DNA of 64,000 bases from Colocasia esculenta. Its lineage: Eukaryota > Streptophyta > Magnoliopsida > Alismatales > Araceae. The stretch lies in contig CM024753.1 of assembly GCA_014218235.1 (NCBI GenBank), forward strand, positions 182,318,348 to 182,382,347. The letters run 5' to 3'. The notes under the pieces are model-generated. The model searched no databases and had not been told where the DNA came from. It saw only the letters and a list, made by a program, of their open reading frames with translations. Below, one piece after another: positions 53,849-64,000 of this stretch; the stretch's first letter is position 1, and the number at the start of each line of letters is the position of its first letter. Position numbers and translations under genes: made by a program.

Positions 53849-54282
53849 GGCCCTATTTGATAACACTTATTCAAAGTCTAAAGTTTGAAATAATTAATTT
53901 TTAAGATTTCAGATTGTTTGATAAAATATCTGAAATTATATTTTAATTAATCACTTAAGTCTAAAAAATTACTTAATTTTTAAGCTAAGATGTATCACTT
54001 TTTTTTTAGATCAGCGACAACGAACAACGCCAGCCCAACTTCGATGACTCAATTTCAAAAAAAAATATCTTTTGACCATTTTGAGTTTTGAACATAAGAC
54101 CTACCTATTAAAAGTGTAGCATTTTAACCAACTACACTACAATTCAAGTGTTGTTTAAGTTGGTTATCAAACACCTCTTAAATTATATCTGATATATATT
54201 AAGTTTTTTATTTATTTCAGATTTAGAGAATAGATGTAGAATTAGATTTAGACATTTTCAATACGTGTTATCAAATGCCACC
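53849..54282. mobile_element. MITE-like element with inverted ends (hAT-like)
   Basis: The left end GGCCCTATTTGATAACAC (53849) and the right end, which on the opposite strand reads GGTGGCATTTGATAACAC (54282), are imperfect terminal inverted repeats of about 35 bp that both run into TCTAAA. The interior is AT-rich and non-coding. No clear 8-bp target duplication is visible. A further GTGTTATCAAACAC sits just outside the right end (54284-54297). It is a non-autonomous DNA transposon remnant, possibly with older copies around it (ACCAAACAGTCTAAA at about 53797). Confidence 0.55.
53998..54148 (-). repeat. tRNA-like SINE fossil inside the MITE
   Basis: On the minus strand TAGTGTAGTTGG (54139 down to 54128) resembles a Pol III A box and GTTCAAAACTC (54093 down to 54083) a B box, at tRNA-like distance. 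The sequence goes on for about 80 bp and ends in a run of A (T run at 53998-54007 on +). This is the layout of a tRNA-derived SINE with A tail. No target duplication was found. A decayed tRNA pseudogene is the alternative. Confidence 0.4.
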
Positions 54283-54439
54283 TGTGTTATCAAACACAAC
54301 TTTACTCGCAGAAGCAAAAAACTCGCCACAATAAGATGTAATCGATTGTTGGAACACATAATCGATTATATTACACATTGAATTATACTTAATTGTAGAA
54401 AATCAAACTCGATACAGTGCTTCTCTAATATTGACGCCT
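54283..54439. other. AT-rich spacer between MITE and LINE fossil
   Basis: No gene seen. It includes an imperfect inverted repeat TGTAATCGATT...AATCGATTATATTACA at about 54335-54375 that could form a short hairpin. Confidence 0.5.
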
Positions 54440-54820
54440 CGACCTGGCAGAGAGGGCTATTTATTGCTCATTGGTCTGTTAACTTCGCTCATTTAAAGGC
54501 TGATCATTTGTGATCTCGTGCCTGTTCTGAATCAGAACTTCTGATCACTGCCCACTTCTTGTTCAAATTCCATCATCCAGGCCCAGTGGCCCTGCCAGGT
54601 TTTACTTTCAACAGATCTATGTGGATTGCTCATGAGATTCTTGGAGGATGCCCGTTCAGCTTGGAGTGCGGCTCCTATTTCTGGGTTGCCTCTCCACAAT
54701 CTCATGTTTAAGCTCAAACATATATGAAAGGCTATCACAAAGAGTGGAATAAAAATGTTTTCGGTAATTTATTTGTCAATATCCAATAGTGGGAGGACAA
54801 GTTTAGTGAAGCTCAATTAT
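54440..54820 (+). pseudogene. LINE (L1-type) ORF2 fossil, endonuclease C-terminal part
   Basis: The + strand encodes TSDHCPLLVQIP (from 54537), the SDHxP signature at the end of the apurinic endonuclease domain of plant LINEs, then ARSAWSAAPISGLPLHN, LMFKLKH and, after a frame change, YHKEWNKNVFGNLFVNI, the familiar segment between endonuclease and reverse transcriptase (KLK...WNK..FGN). Upstream, RLDLAERA at about 54440 may be the LDRA motif. Several stops and shifts are present. It ends abruptly at 54820 where the E5 LTR begins, so E5 inserted in it. Confidence 0.7.
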
Positions 54821-57800
54821 TGTGGACGCCTAAATCTGCTATTGGGCCCATCAACCGGCCCAATTCCGCCATACACATGAGGACATAATAAATGGCTCCT
54901 CCCACTTGGCCCACACCTATGAAGCCCATTTACAAAGCCCATCTCACCATGAAAAGTTGGGGAGGTGAGGATAAGCAAAGGCAACATCTCCCAAAAGGTG
55001 GTTGCCAAAAATGGTAAAAAGGGGGTCATGCGCAGGTTGGGCAGATGGCTGCTTGGGCCTCTTTTGGGTGGCCTTCTAGAATTTTCTAAGGGAGAAAAAA
55101 GGGCTGCCTGGGGTGGTCTTGCGTAACAGAAAAAGAGGAGGCTTGGCTGGTGGGTTTTGAAAAGGAGAAAAAAGCAAGGAGAGCAGGCTTCTTCCTCCTC
55201 CAACGGGCTGCTGCAACTTCTTCCCCTCCAAGCTCTTTCCCACCCGTGAAGACCTCTGCAAGGGAGAAGAAGAAAAGGTGAATAGAAAGGAAGAGAAGAA
55301 GAGAAAGGAAAAAGGAGAGAGTGCTACTTTGATGTGTAGTCCCATCATGTGAGGGGAGAAAGAGAAGAGAGATGAGTGGGATGGCGTAGGATCCCCTTTC
55401 CCCCTTTCTTTTATTTTTTTCATCCTTTGTACCCTCTCTCCCCCTCTTAGAAATAGAAGAGATCACCTTGTGTCCTTGGTTCTTTTGGATGCAAATGTCA
55501 CTTCCTTGCATTTATTGCCTTCTTCTCTCTCTCTTGTGTGTGTATGAGTTTTAAATTCCCCTTTTGTCTTGGTGTTCCAAGGAGCTACGGGATGGTGAGG
55601 AACCACCTTCTACATGGTGGACTTCCTTTCATCCCAAAGGGCCAACATGAGACCTCCCATACCTCTCCATGCCTCAATAAATGAGGTCTTGGGGGGGTGG
55701 AGTTTAATGGGCCTTGCTTAGGCTTCCTAAGGAGCAAGTTTCTCACGGTTTTCCCTAAGAGATTGTGAGGTTTCTTCACCCTTTTTCCCCCTTTAAGAGT
55801 TCAGATTCCTGATGTTTAAAAGACCCATGGGTATGCATTTCCCCCTTGGGACATACCCCTTTGCTAGCCAAGGGGTTGAGCAATCAATGCCCATGCCTTC
55901 TTTCTTAGCACCCTTTGCAAAGAGCCTATTAAACCTCCTGTTTTGACTCTCCAAAACCGCAGATTTTCACTGTTTAGAATAGCCCATTTAGGTGCATTTC
56001 ACCTTAGGGACATGCCCCCTTTGCTAGCAAATGAGTTGGGCAATTAATGCCCATGCTTAAAGCTTGGCATTGCATGCAATAGATCCCCTTAAACCCTCTG
56101 TTTTGGCCCCTTAACGGCTCAGGTTTGTACTGTTAAAACCGCCCCTAAATGTGCACATTTACCTTAGAAATGTCCCCATTTTGCTAGTCAAGGGGTTTGA
56201 TCAATCAATGCTCATGCCTCCTTGCTTACCAACCCATGCAAAAGACCTATTAGATCCATGTTTTGGGCCTCTCTAAAGTTCAGGTTTTTGTGGCTTTAAG
56301 TGGCCCATTAAGGGATTTCATGCTTAAGGGGATGTTCATTTGCAAGCCAAGGGTTGAGCACACAATGCTCATGCCCCCATACTTAGCATCCATAATGGAC
56401 AGCCCAATAAGCCTGTCTTTGGGCCCAGAACCGCCCCTCATATGGGTGAGACCAACTTCCAAAGTGTTGGCTCTCTGCTCACAAAGGGAGGGTTTCAGCT
56501 GTCAGCCCTGTGGGTGGCCCTCTGATTCGGCAGCCCTGAACAGGCCTGCCGATTCGGCAGCCAGCTACCCACCCTTGGCTAGACCATGGAAGCTAAGCCA
56601 TGCTTCATGGGGTTCAAGCCGAGGAAATGGACAATGGACCGATGAGAAGCCCATTTAAATCCGGGTTAGACAACGTGATGTCTATGCCCGGGCATATGGG
56701 CCCGCACATGCTTCACTTATCGATCGGTATTCGTGTGGTCATGGTGATACCCACCCCCACCGAAGGCTTGCCTTGGGGGCTGGTGCCATGTGCTATTTGG
56801 GTTATGTCATCATTCGACATACACCCTCTCTCTTGGTACTGCCGCCATTTTGGTGGGTGTGTACCATGCTCTCCCCCTATCAACCGAGATAAGGGGAGAT
56901 GCTGCCGGATTTTTGCCGTGAAGGTCGAATCGGCAAGGGTCCTTTTCCTCTCTTAAAAGAAACCCCCAAATTCTATTGGAGTGGCACCGAATCGCGAATA
57001 GAACCACGTTGCACCCTTGTTAAAGGAATAAGAAGACCAATTAAAAGAATGTTTCATTGCGAGAGCAATAGATGGGCAAATCAAAGAATTCTACGTTGCA
57101 CATGTTTTAAAGAGAGCAAGAGATCAAATCAAAGTCTTTTCATGATAAAAAAATAATAATAAGCAAATAGGTCAACCCTCATTCTCACAAGTCTCAAATG
57201 AAATAAAAGAATAAGTGAAAACCTTTTTTTGACACAAAAGAGCAAATGGGTCACCTTATGTTTTCAAAAGACCAAAATGAAACTCTTTTTGTAATAAAAG
57301 AAAGTAAATAGATCATCTCACGTTTTCAAAAGAGCAAAAGACCGAGTCAAGATCATTTTCATGTTAATGAAAAAAATAAATGGGCAAATGGGTAAAAGGA
57401 CTCAACCGCGTCTAAGTAAAAGGCCTGGCAACCTCGAATAGGCATCGTGTCTGTTTATCATTCCGGTCTAGTTTTGAGTTGCACTTTTCATCGGATGTCT
57501 CCATATCAAGGCCACAAGGCTTTCTAATTTCTAGCGATTAATCAAGGGTTTTCCCTCTCAGAGGGATGTAATTAACGTCGTTGCGTTTAGGCAACGGCGG
57601 GATTCTGGTCCAGGACCCGACACCTCACTTTCGTTTGACGAAGTCAAACGGAGTGCACAATAGACCTAAAGCCCTCTGACTCTCGGTGGCAAACCATTTG
57701 TTGTCACTTCGGTGACTGGCACGCCCGCGCTGCGCGAATTGCTGATTCATCTCACGTCACTCTTGCTCAAGTGGCGTTCGACGGGATTTGGATTGGCAAT

Positions 57801-57890
57801 ACGTGTGCATCCATGAGAAACATGAGAAAACATGATAAAAGACAACATTTTAAAGAGATCTTAGGAATTGTTAAAATTTTCATTTCCACA
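54821..57890 (+). repeat. E5 5' LTR
   Basis: Begins TGTGGACGCC and ends CATTTCCACA, so the ends form the inverted repeat TGTGGA/TCCACA, followed by a primer binding site three bases on. It contains purine- and pyrimidine-rich blocks (55080-55560), a tandem repeat (55800-56440) and a CGATTCGGCAG pair near 56525-56565. Its ORFs of 60-141 codons show no family likeness. The matching 3' LTR is outside the window, so the start rests on end structure and on interruption of the LINE. Confidence 0.75.
55800..56440. repeat. Four diverged tandem units of about 160 bp in the E5 LTR
   Basis: Units start near 55800, 55965, 56125 and 56285. Each carries a GCCC..T near its start, then CCTTAGGGACAT-like and TTTGCTAGC-like words, GGGTTGAGCAATCAATGCCCATGCC-like words, and a final TTTTGG..CTC..AA.G..CAGGTTT join. 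They are much diverged, so the duplication is old. Confidence 0.7.
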
Positions 57891-57893
57891 GCG

Positions 57894-57912
57894 TGGCACG
57901 CCCAGTGGGACC
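57894..57912 (+). other. E5 primer binding site
   Basis: TGGCACGCCCAGTGGGACC three bases after the LTR end. It starts TGG, as the complement of a tRNA CCA end must, and this motif is typical of Tat/Ogre-type elements. I do not assign the tRNA. Confidence 0.7.
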
Positions 57913-58011
57913 AAGCTTCCCTTCATCTTCTCGCCAGAAATAGAAAGCCATGTGGCCTCAAAAAATTGATACTGATAATTACTTTGAATTGACTAACAGG
58001 TACTGACTGCA

Positions 58012-58743
58012 ATGGCTGGAGTGCGCTTCAGACCGTTGGTCGTCCAGGACCATGCCAGGTATGGCTACCTGGCCGTGCCAACTAGGTTCGGGAGCTTCCC
58101 TCCAGTGGTAGAGTTCCCAAATTTTCTCGGGGTCGCCTTCGTTGACATCCTCCACCCGGAGGCCAAGAAAGAAGGTGGAGCTGAAGCCAGTTACAAAGCT
58201 AAACTCAAAGGGACCATTGAAGAGCTAAGCTGCCACGTGCATCACGTGGAGCGTGGCAATCACAACAAGCCCAAGGGAAAAGAGGCCAACCAACAGATCA
58301 CAGAGGCAGAAAATATCGTCACCCGTCGTGCACGAGTGTCTGCGTCAGGGAAAACTGTGCGGATTGGAGACTTGAGGATCCATCTGTAAGAGAAGAAAAC
58401 TGAAGCTATAGCAAAACGGGTCGTGCCAATAGTATCCGTGGAGAATTCCTTCCAAGCTTTGGCGAATAGAGAAGAGATGCACAATACTTTCAAGGGCAAG
58501 TTGCCCCCAAGGCCTATCAAGTTCAAACAGGTCGGGCGACCTAAGAGAGTGCAGAAGCTCAGGCCAGAGGAGCCCGCACCAAGAGAGAACCCTCCAACAG
58601 ATGTAGCTGAGAAAAGGATCTCCGACTACCGTCACCCCCGCAAAGGCCTTGGGGCTGGAATTCGTCAGGGGGGGCATATGCTTATGCCCGCTTCCACAAC
58701 AAAAGAGCAGAACTGCGGAAGTGTGCTTACCTACCGCCGATAA
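58012..58743 (+). pseudogene. E5 first ORF, unknown function
   Basis: ATG at 58012, about 100 bp after the primer binding site. The frame is broken by one TAA (58387-58389) and goes on in the same frame to 58743. The product starts MAGVRFRPLVVQDHARYGY, then a basic Lys/Arg-rich middle (RPIKFKQVGRPKRVQKLR) and RHPRKGLGAGIRQGG. I recognise no domain. Position suggests the N-terminal part of gag or a separate leader ORF, as seen in some Tat/Ogre elements. Confidence 0.45.
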
Positions 58744-58763
58744 GAGAAGGCTCCCCCGAGTCG

Positions 58764-59339
58764 ATGATTTCAACCACCTGTGAGCGCCAGGGGGCAACAG
58801 TGGTTGTATCTGACCATACCCCTCACCTCAGGAACACCCTTCTGCGGCGTGAAAGGAGGCAAAAAGATCCAAGAGCTCCTCGGACTCCAGCCAGGAGCTT
58901 CACTGATGAGAATCATGTTCCATGCGGACATCGGCATGAGCGTGCCGGGAGAGCTAAACCCCGGGTATCGGTTTTCGAAATGCTATCTTTCCCTTCCCGC
59001 ACTTCTCAGAGGGTTGAAAGGGACCAGAGTGGAAACATCAAGATATTTGCATGCCACATGGCCGGCATATGGGGCCGATATGGGGCATTGCCAGCCAATG
59101 ATGAAGAGCTAGCAAAATTGGCAGAGAGGCCTGGTGCCATCACCAGGAGAAGAGCAGCGGCAGCAGCCTTGGCGGCCGCATATGGGCATGAAGATGTGCC
59201 AACAACACAAATGACGGCGGTCAGTGCCAATGTGGTCACCGCCCAGGGCAGTGGGGGCAATGATGATATTCCTCCACCGCCGACAAGTTCAATGGGCGAG
59301 GATCTCCAAAAGAACACATTGCTTACTACATCAATGTGA
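58764..59339 (+). pseudogene. E5 region between first ORF and gag core
   Basis: Two frames are open. Frame 58764-59339 contains ANDEELAKLAERPG and an Ala-rich RRRAAAAALAAAYGHED, which looks like genuine protein and leads toward the gag core after a frame change near 59265; frame 58780-59112 is also open and cannot be excluded for the first half. Probably the upstream part of gag with frameshifts. Confidence 0.35.
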
Positions 59340-60625
59340 TGGGAGATTTGGCAGCCGATGAATCATACTTGTTGAAGTTCTTCGGCTCCTCCCTGACAAG
59401 CCTAGCATTTGAATGGTATTCTAGTCTGCCAGCAGGGTCCATATCTGACTGGACCGACATGCAAAAGAAATTTAGAGAGAGATTCTATATTGCTGAGAGG
59501 GAGGTAACAATTACCGAGCTCTACGCAACCAGGCAAAAGGGTGATGAGTCCGCACTGGACTATATCCAGAGGTGGAGGAATCTCAGCATGAGGTGCAAGC
59601 GTCCTCCCCATCAAGAAGATGCAGTTCAGATCTGCAAGCAAAATTTAAAAAGAGAGCTGTTGGAAAGAATGATCGGAGTTGAGACCCAGTCGTTTGACAG
59701 GCTGAACAACGTGGTGGCGGAAATAGAGGCCTTCTTGGTCAAGTACCCCACCAACTCATTCGCCAATCAAAAGACCAAGCCGGCCGATAAGAAGCCTGCG
59801 GGGAAGGAGGTCCATGCAGTGGACCTCAAAACATTTGAAAAGCAAAGAGACGAAGGCGAGGTGGCAGCCGGGACCTCCAGCGACAAAACTGAACCAAAGA
59901 GAAAGGTCATTCCTTTCCAAGATAAAATGAGGAAGTTGTATTCTTTCCCCAAGGAAAAGACCAAAACGCTATTTGATTTGGGTATCAGATACAACAAGAT
60001 CACCCTTCCAACACCAAAGAGGCCTGAGCAAGCTGCGAAGAAGGATGATCCCTGATATTGTCTGTACCATCAGATCTTGGGGCACCCTCTAGAAGACTGC
60101 TACGTGTTCAAAGACATCATGGAGTCTTTGATCAATAAAGGAGAATTACAGATGGGGGACTACAAAGTTGATCCGCCCCAGCCGCATGAATTGCCCGCCC
60201 GGCAGGCTGGAACTAACATGATCTCCATATACCAACAGTTACTAGAAGAGCTCTCCGAGGCCAGCACGGAGAATACCTACAAAAGTCTCATCCTCACCCC
60301 AAGCAGGGAGCAGAAGGAGTGGCGAAAGGTGCCCACTAAAGCAAAGAGGAAGCCAGAAAAGAAGCCAGTTTTGAAAGTGCACATTCGGGGTGTGACACCT
60401 CAGCCGCAGGCACCAGTGGTCACCCCAGTTTGGCACCCAATAGAGCCCAGGGTCGTCATTCAGAGGAACCCTGGCAATAGAAGGCGTCGAACACCTCTCC
60501 CTCTGTACGGGGGAGGCAGCCCTTCACTCGAGCGTCTGCAGGCGCTAATTGATGAATTAGATGAGTATGAGCAACCGAACAGATATCCTGTTAATTGCAA
60601 GAGTATGTCCCATGGGAGGAGCTAG
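59275..60625 (+). pseudogene. gag: E5 gag core
   Basis: The Tat/Ogre gag domain is clear: FNGRGSPKEHIAYYI, SYLLKFFGSSLTSLAFEWYSSL, DWTDMQKKFRERFY, QKGDESALDYIQRWRNLS, IEAFLVKYP, followed by a Lys-rich segment and a zinc-knuckle-like YCLYHQILGHPLEDCYVFKD (about 60056). A TGA at 60053-60055 precedes this motif; otherwise the frame is open from about 59270 to the TAG at 60623-60625. It would form the particle and bind RNA. The Asp/Glu-rich end (LDEYEQPN) leads into the next shifted segment. Confidence 0.82.
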
Positions 60626-61181
60626 AGAAGCTGACCTTGGAGGCACCTGCCGAGCAAGAGACATCTCAACCTCGAGAAGATCTATTCTGGGGGCAAGAGC
60701 CAACAAAGAAAAGAAGAAGAGAAGATCCAAGAAAAAGAAGATGGTGGCAACCCTCTCATGCAATACTATCTCCTCCCTGCTAAGTTTGGGGGAGCACTAT
60801 GAAGAAGAGGAATTCTACCCTTCCCCAAGTGATGTCAATCAAGTTGGGGCTTCGGGTCAAGAGTTTATTACAAGATCCGGAAGGAAATGGGGACGAACTC
60901 CTCCGGCCAATCAAAATATCATCTTCCGGGGTGAACCCTCCTATAAGATCCCGGAGCCCGAAGTTCGAAGGGCAGAAATTCCACCTCCTCCGGGGTTCTA
61001 TCCCAATGAACAGACTGGGGGCACGGTCCCATCCTTTGCTGAGTTTCTGGCGGCAAAAGAGAAGACCAGGGCACTCCCCAAACCCCCAATATTGCAAAAG
61101 AAGGCCGATGATGAGGAAAACAGCCCGGTCACCAAACCTCAGGCCGATAATGGTGAAAGGACAAAGGGGAGTCAAAGATAG
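60561..61181 (+). pseudogene. E5 gag-protease linker
   Basis: The reading frame changes more than once here. An acidic segment in one frame (EEYVPWEELEKLTLEAPAE-like, near 60600) gives way to another (ISSLLSLGEHYEEEEFYPS from about 60770, then ITRSGRKWGRTPPANQN, EIPPPPGFYPNEQTGG, TVPSFAEFLAAKEKTRAL), which ends at 61181. This is probably the spacer that precedes protease. No catalytic motif is present. Confidence 0.5.
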
Positions 61182-62358
61182 ATGATGTCGGAGCAAAAGA
61201 CAAAATCATCAGGCTACTGAAGAGGATCCCTACACGATTCAGCGTTTGGGAAATCCTGTCATTAAGTGAAGAGACTAGAAGAGCGTTGATCGCAGCCTTG
61301 CAGGCTCCAGCGCAATATGAGACTTGTCTGGCTGAAGTACAGGTGGAGGTTGCCGCCATAAATTCGGAGTCAATCACATTCACCCCAGAGGACATGCTCC
61401 TCCCCCTGGCCACTCACAACAGACCCCTGTACATGAGGGGGCAGTTGAATGGACAACCTCTAAACAGAATCTTGGTAGATCCTGGAGCAGCGGTGAACAT
61501 CCTACCGTACAAGATCTACCAGAAATATCATTTTAATGTCCATCTAGCCTCAGTGCACGATGTGAGAATAGCCGGGTTCAACAAAAGTTCGAGGTACCTC
61601 TGATAGTCGTGGAACTCGACTTGATCCTGGGGGACTTCACAACAAAGGTGCAATTCCATGTGATCAATGCAAGTACATCCTACAAGGCTTTGCTGGGTCG
61701 GCCCTGGCTCCATCAAAACAGAGTAATCTCATCAACGCTGCACCAATGCATCAAATATGTGAAAGGAGGGGAAGAGCAAAGGGTTTTTTCCGATGCCCAC
61801 CCATACGAAGTGTATGAGTGTCACCTCCTCGATGCTGATCTATATCAGGGGCACTCAGAAAGCCAAATCCCCGAGAAGGGCAACAAGAAAGAAAGCATCA
61901 TCGCTTATGAGTGGTTTCCCCCGGAACACTCAGAAATCCAAGCCCCTCAAGGGGGAAAAGCAAAAGAAGTCACCCCTGATGATGAGTGGTTCCCGCCGCC
62001 ACCGCCAAGGACCACTGCTGAGCAGCCCACATCAAGAGAATATGTGGAGGTGCAATCGTGTGACGCCCCAGATTGCAGGCGCGATTCTACTCCACAAGTA
62101 AACGAAAAGAAGCCAGAATTCATTTTGGTCCCAGAGGGCCTTACCAAGCCAGCCGCCGAAATAGATTGTCAAATAGTAAGAGCATTGAAGACCATGGTGA
62201 TAGCTCACCCAGGAGGTCGCTTCACAGTCTTCTACGCGGCTGCAGAGCAACCAATGAGAAGGGATGATGATTGCAAAATCCCTGAAGAGACTGGAGATCC
62301 TTTGGTTCCGATCATAGGATTCCCGGACATGTCCGATACAGTCGCCAGACTGGCCTAA
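61182..62358 (+). pseudogene. pol: E5 aspartic protease and following spacer
   Basis: After IIRLLKRIPTRFSVWEILSL (a Tat/Ogre pre-protease motif, from about 61207) comes the protease: FTPEDMLLP, RPLYMRGQLNGQPLNRILVDPGAAVNILP with the catalytic Asp in VDPGA near 61480. A frameshift near 61600 moves the rest (ELDLILGDFTTKVQF, YKALLGRPWLHQNRVISSTLHQCIKY) into the frame 61609-62358. The spacer that follows has repeats of the type EYVEVQSCD and PDDEWFPPPPP and ends with a TAA at 62356-62358. The catalytic residue is intact but the enzyme is broken by the shift. Confidence 0.8.
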
Positions 62359-64000
62359 AGTCAACAAATCCCTCTTCGGAAATGCCTCAGTCAGAGGGAG
62401 ATGTTCAGAAAGCTATGGTACCCGCCGAATATGGACAGGGACCTGTTAAAAAACACCCAGCACCTAGGACTCGGCTTGTCACTGGGAGAAAGCTATACCG
62501 TTGGCATGATCAGCATAGCCAACCAAACAGAAGAAAACCCTTCAGGGGTGGTTTATGATGACTACCCTGAAGAAAGAGGCATGGTGGAAATGGCTGCGAG
62601 TGCATGCGATGAGTCTCCCCAGGGGGCAGCAGCGTTCCTCGCCTGCACTCCCGTGGAGTCTCTTGCTACCCAAGTACTCCTGACAGCTAGAGAAAACAAA
62701 CACAATGAAGCAACGCTGTTAGGCTCTGCAAGCTCAGAAGAGATAAGAGAGCAGGAAGTGATAATGGATGTTCCTTTGAATCTAAGCCAAGAGGCCCAAT
62801 GGACAGAAGCGACTAAAAAAGATGCACCAGCTGCAGGTCTGCAAAGAGAATATGTGGAGGTGCTAGAGGCAGAAGCTGATGAAGAGGGCTTTGTAGACCT
62901 CCAGCCAGCACCAGAAGAGCTTGAAGATGGCAGCCAAGCCACAGTGGATGAGCTAGTAGAAGTGAATCTCGGCACAGAAGACGATTACAGGCCAACCTTC
63001 TTAAGTGCCCTCATCCCAGGAGAAGAGAAGCAACAATATATCATGCTGTTAAAAGAGTTCCGGGATTGCTTTGCCTGGACCTACAAAGAGATGCCGGGAC
63101 TCAGCCCCGATGTGGCACAGCATATCCTGGCAATTGACCCGAAGATAGAGCCGGTCAAGCAAGCTCCCAGGAGAATGAGACCGGAATTGATCAACAAGGT
63201 ATGCACAGAAGTGGACAAATTAATAGATGTGGACTTTGTTGAAGAGAACCAGTATACTACCCGGCTAGCAAACATCGTCCCTGTTAAAAAGAAAAGTGGT
63301 CAGATCTGAATCTGTGTGGACTTCCAGGACCTGAACAAGGCCTGCCCAAAAGACGATTTTCCGGTGCCAATCACTGAAGTGATGATAGACGCCACCACCG
63401 GACATTAAGCTTTGTCATTCATGGATGGATCATCCGGCTACAACCAAATTTGGATAGCCAAACAAGACCGGGTGCACACTGCTTTTAGGTCACCCAAAGG
63501 GATCTTCCACTACAAGAGAATGCCCTTTGGTCTCAGAAACGCCGGGGCAACCTACTAAAGAGCAATGACAAAAATCTTTGATGAGCTGCTCTATAAAAAG
63601 GTGGAGTGCTACATTGACGACCTGGTGGTCAAAACCAGAAAAAGAAAGGACCATTTGGCCGACCTCAGAGTCGTCTTCGAAAGGCTGAGGCGGTATGAGC
63701 TGAAAATGAACCCGATGAAGTGCGCCTTCGGGGTATCCAGCGGCAAGTTTTTGGGCTTCATTGTCCGATATAGGGGAATAGAAATAGACCCTGTCAAGAT
63801 CAAGGCAATCCAAGAGCTGCCGCCGCCAAAGAATCTGACCGAGCTCAGGTCATTACAAGGACGGCTGGCCTACATTCGTAGGTTTGTCTCAAATTTGTCT
63901 GGGCGATGTCACCCCTTTCACAAATTGATGGGAAAAGATGTTCCTTTCCAATGGAACCAGGAGTGTCAGCACGCCCTGGATCAATTGAAAATGTACCTGA
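62359..64000 (+). pseudogene. pol: E5 reverse transcriptase, incomplete at window edge
   Basis: Same frame as the spacer. LWYPPNMDRDLLKNTQHLGLG and an acidic spacer (EYVEVLEAEADEEG) lead to the RT domain: RDCFAWTYKEMPGLSPDV, APRRMRPELINKV, NIVPVKKKSGQI, NKACPKDDFPVP, MDGSSGYNQIW, GIFHYKRMPFGL, the active site YIDDLVVK near 63612, MNPMKCAFGVSSGKFLGF, RSLQGRLAYIRRFVS. Stops at 63307 (TGA), 63406 (TAA) and 63556 (TAA) break it; the first and last fit CGA and CAA changed by deamination. RNase H, integrase and the 3' LTR are outside the window. Confidence 0.88.

Larger units (their letters stand above)
54821..64000 (+). mobile_element. E5: Tat/Ogre-type Ty3/gypsy element, cut by right window edge
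   Basis: A 3.07 kb LTR, a primer binding site unlike that of the other elements, an extra ORF region, gag, protease and reverse transcriptase in + orientation. RT motifs such as NKACPKDDFPVP and YIDDLVVK, and gag motifs such as WYSSLPAGSI, are those of the Tat/Ogre branch, which lacks a chromodomain. The element is inserted in the LINE fossil; the left target 5-mer is ATTAT (54816-54820), the right end is outside the window. Several frameshifts and at least six stops make it non-functional. Confidence 0.85.

Noticed and set aside
53849..54282. Functional tRNA gene on the minus strand
   Set aside because: A and B boxes are recognisable, but I see no complete cloverleaf, and an A-run tail fits a SINE better.
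55076..55511. Three overlapping minus-strand frames of 115-141 codons in the E5 LTR
   Set aside because: They read purine-rich LTR sequence in Phe/Leu/Ser-rich low complexity; overlapping frames of equal quality indicate base composition, not coding.
62562..62975. 137-codon minus-strand frame in E5
   Set aside because: Antisense shadow of the acidic E5 spacer; no domain.

Overview
This 64 kb window is repeat DNA from a plant nuclear genome. I see no host single-copy gene, rRNA or functional tRNA gene. The plant origin rests on the element families: Sirevirus-type Ty1/copia elements with an extra ORF after pol, Tekay-like chromoviruses with a C-terminal chromodomain, a Tat/Ogre-type Ty3/gypsy element, initiator-Met primer binding sites, plant LINE and MITE fossils, and stop codons typical of methyl-cytosine deamination. 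No species can be named from the sequence.

Layout. The oldest visible layer is a Tekay-type LTR remnant (27664-28778 and 52223-53184). It is split by E4, a full-length chromovirus on the + strand (28779-52217, TSD CCACG), and cut on the left by E1, a related chromovirus on the - strand (from beyond the left edge to 27663). E1 carries three further insertions: a solo LTR in reverse transcriptase (783-3452), a coding-free LARD element in the gag zinc knuckle (4684-13774, TSD CAATC), and Sirevirus Copia-A in its 5' LTR (15230-25637). E4 carries the 14 kb Sirevirus Copia-B in gag (31423-45411). To the right lie degenerate GTCGGC-rich repeats (53185-53690), a MITE with a tRNA-like SINE fossil (53849-54282), and a LINE fossil (about 54440-54820). 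The LINE is cut by E5, a Tat/Ogre-type element that runs off the right edge (54821-64000).

How the parts relate. E1, E4 and the LARD share one LTR family, one primer binding site and one polypurine region. The LARD has no coding capacity and was probably mobilised in trans by E1/E4-type proteins. All pol genes are broken, mostly by C-to-T type stops. Copia-A LTRs differ by about 25 substitutions in 1.34 kb by eye, while E4 LTRs differ by several percent, which fits the nesting order.

Most notable signals. (1) Paired CTGTCGACAG palindromes, 21-22 bp apart within a pair and about 73 bp between pairs, occur in both Copia-A LTRs, inside Copia-A, and in the unrelated solo LTR. (2) A 59-bp tandem array of odd palindromes (core TCGT-A-ACGA) fills much of the Copia-B LTRs. 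(3) CG-dyad clusters occur in the chromovirus LTRs. (4) A 569-codon open frame of unknown function follows the usual extra ORF in Copia-B. (5) A reading frame of about 170 codons is preserved near the start of diverged chromovirus LTRs.
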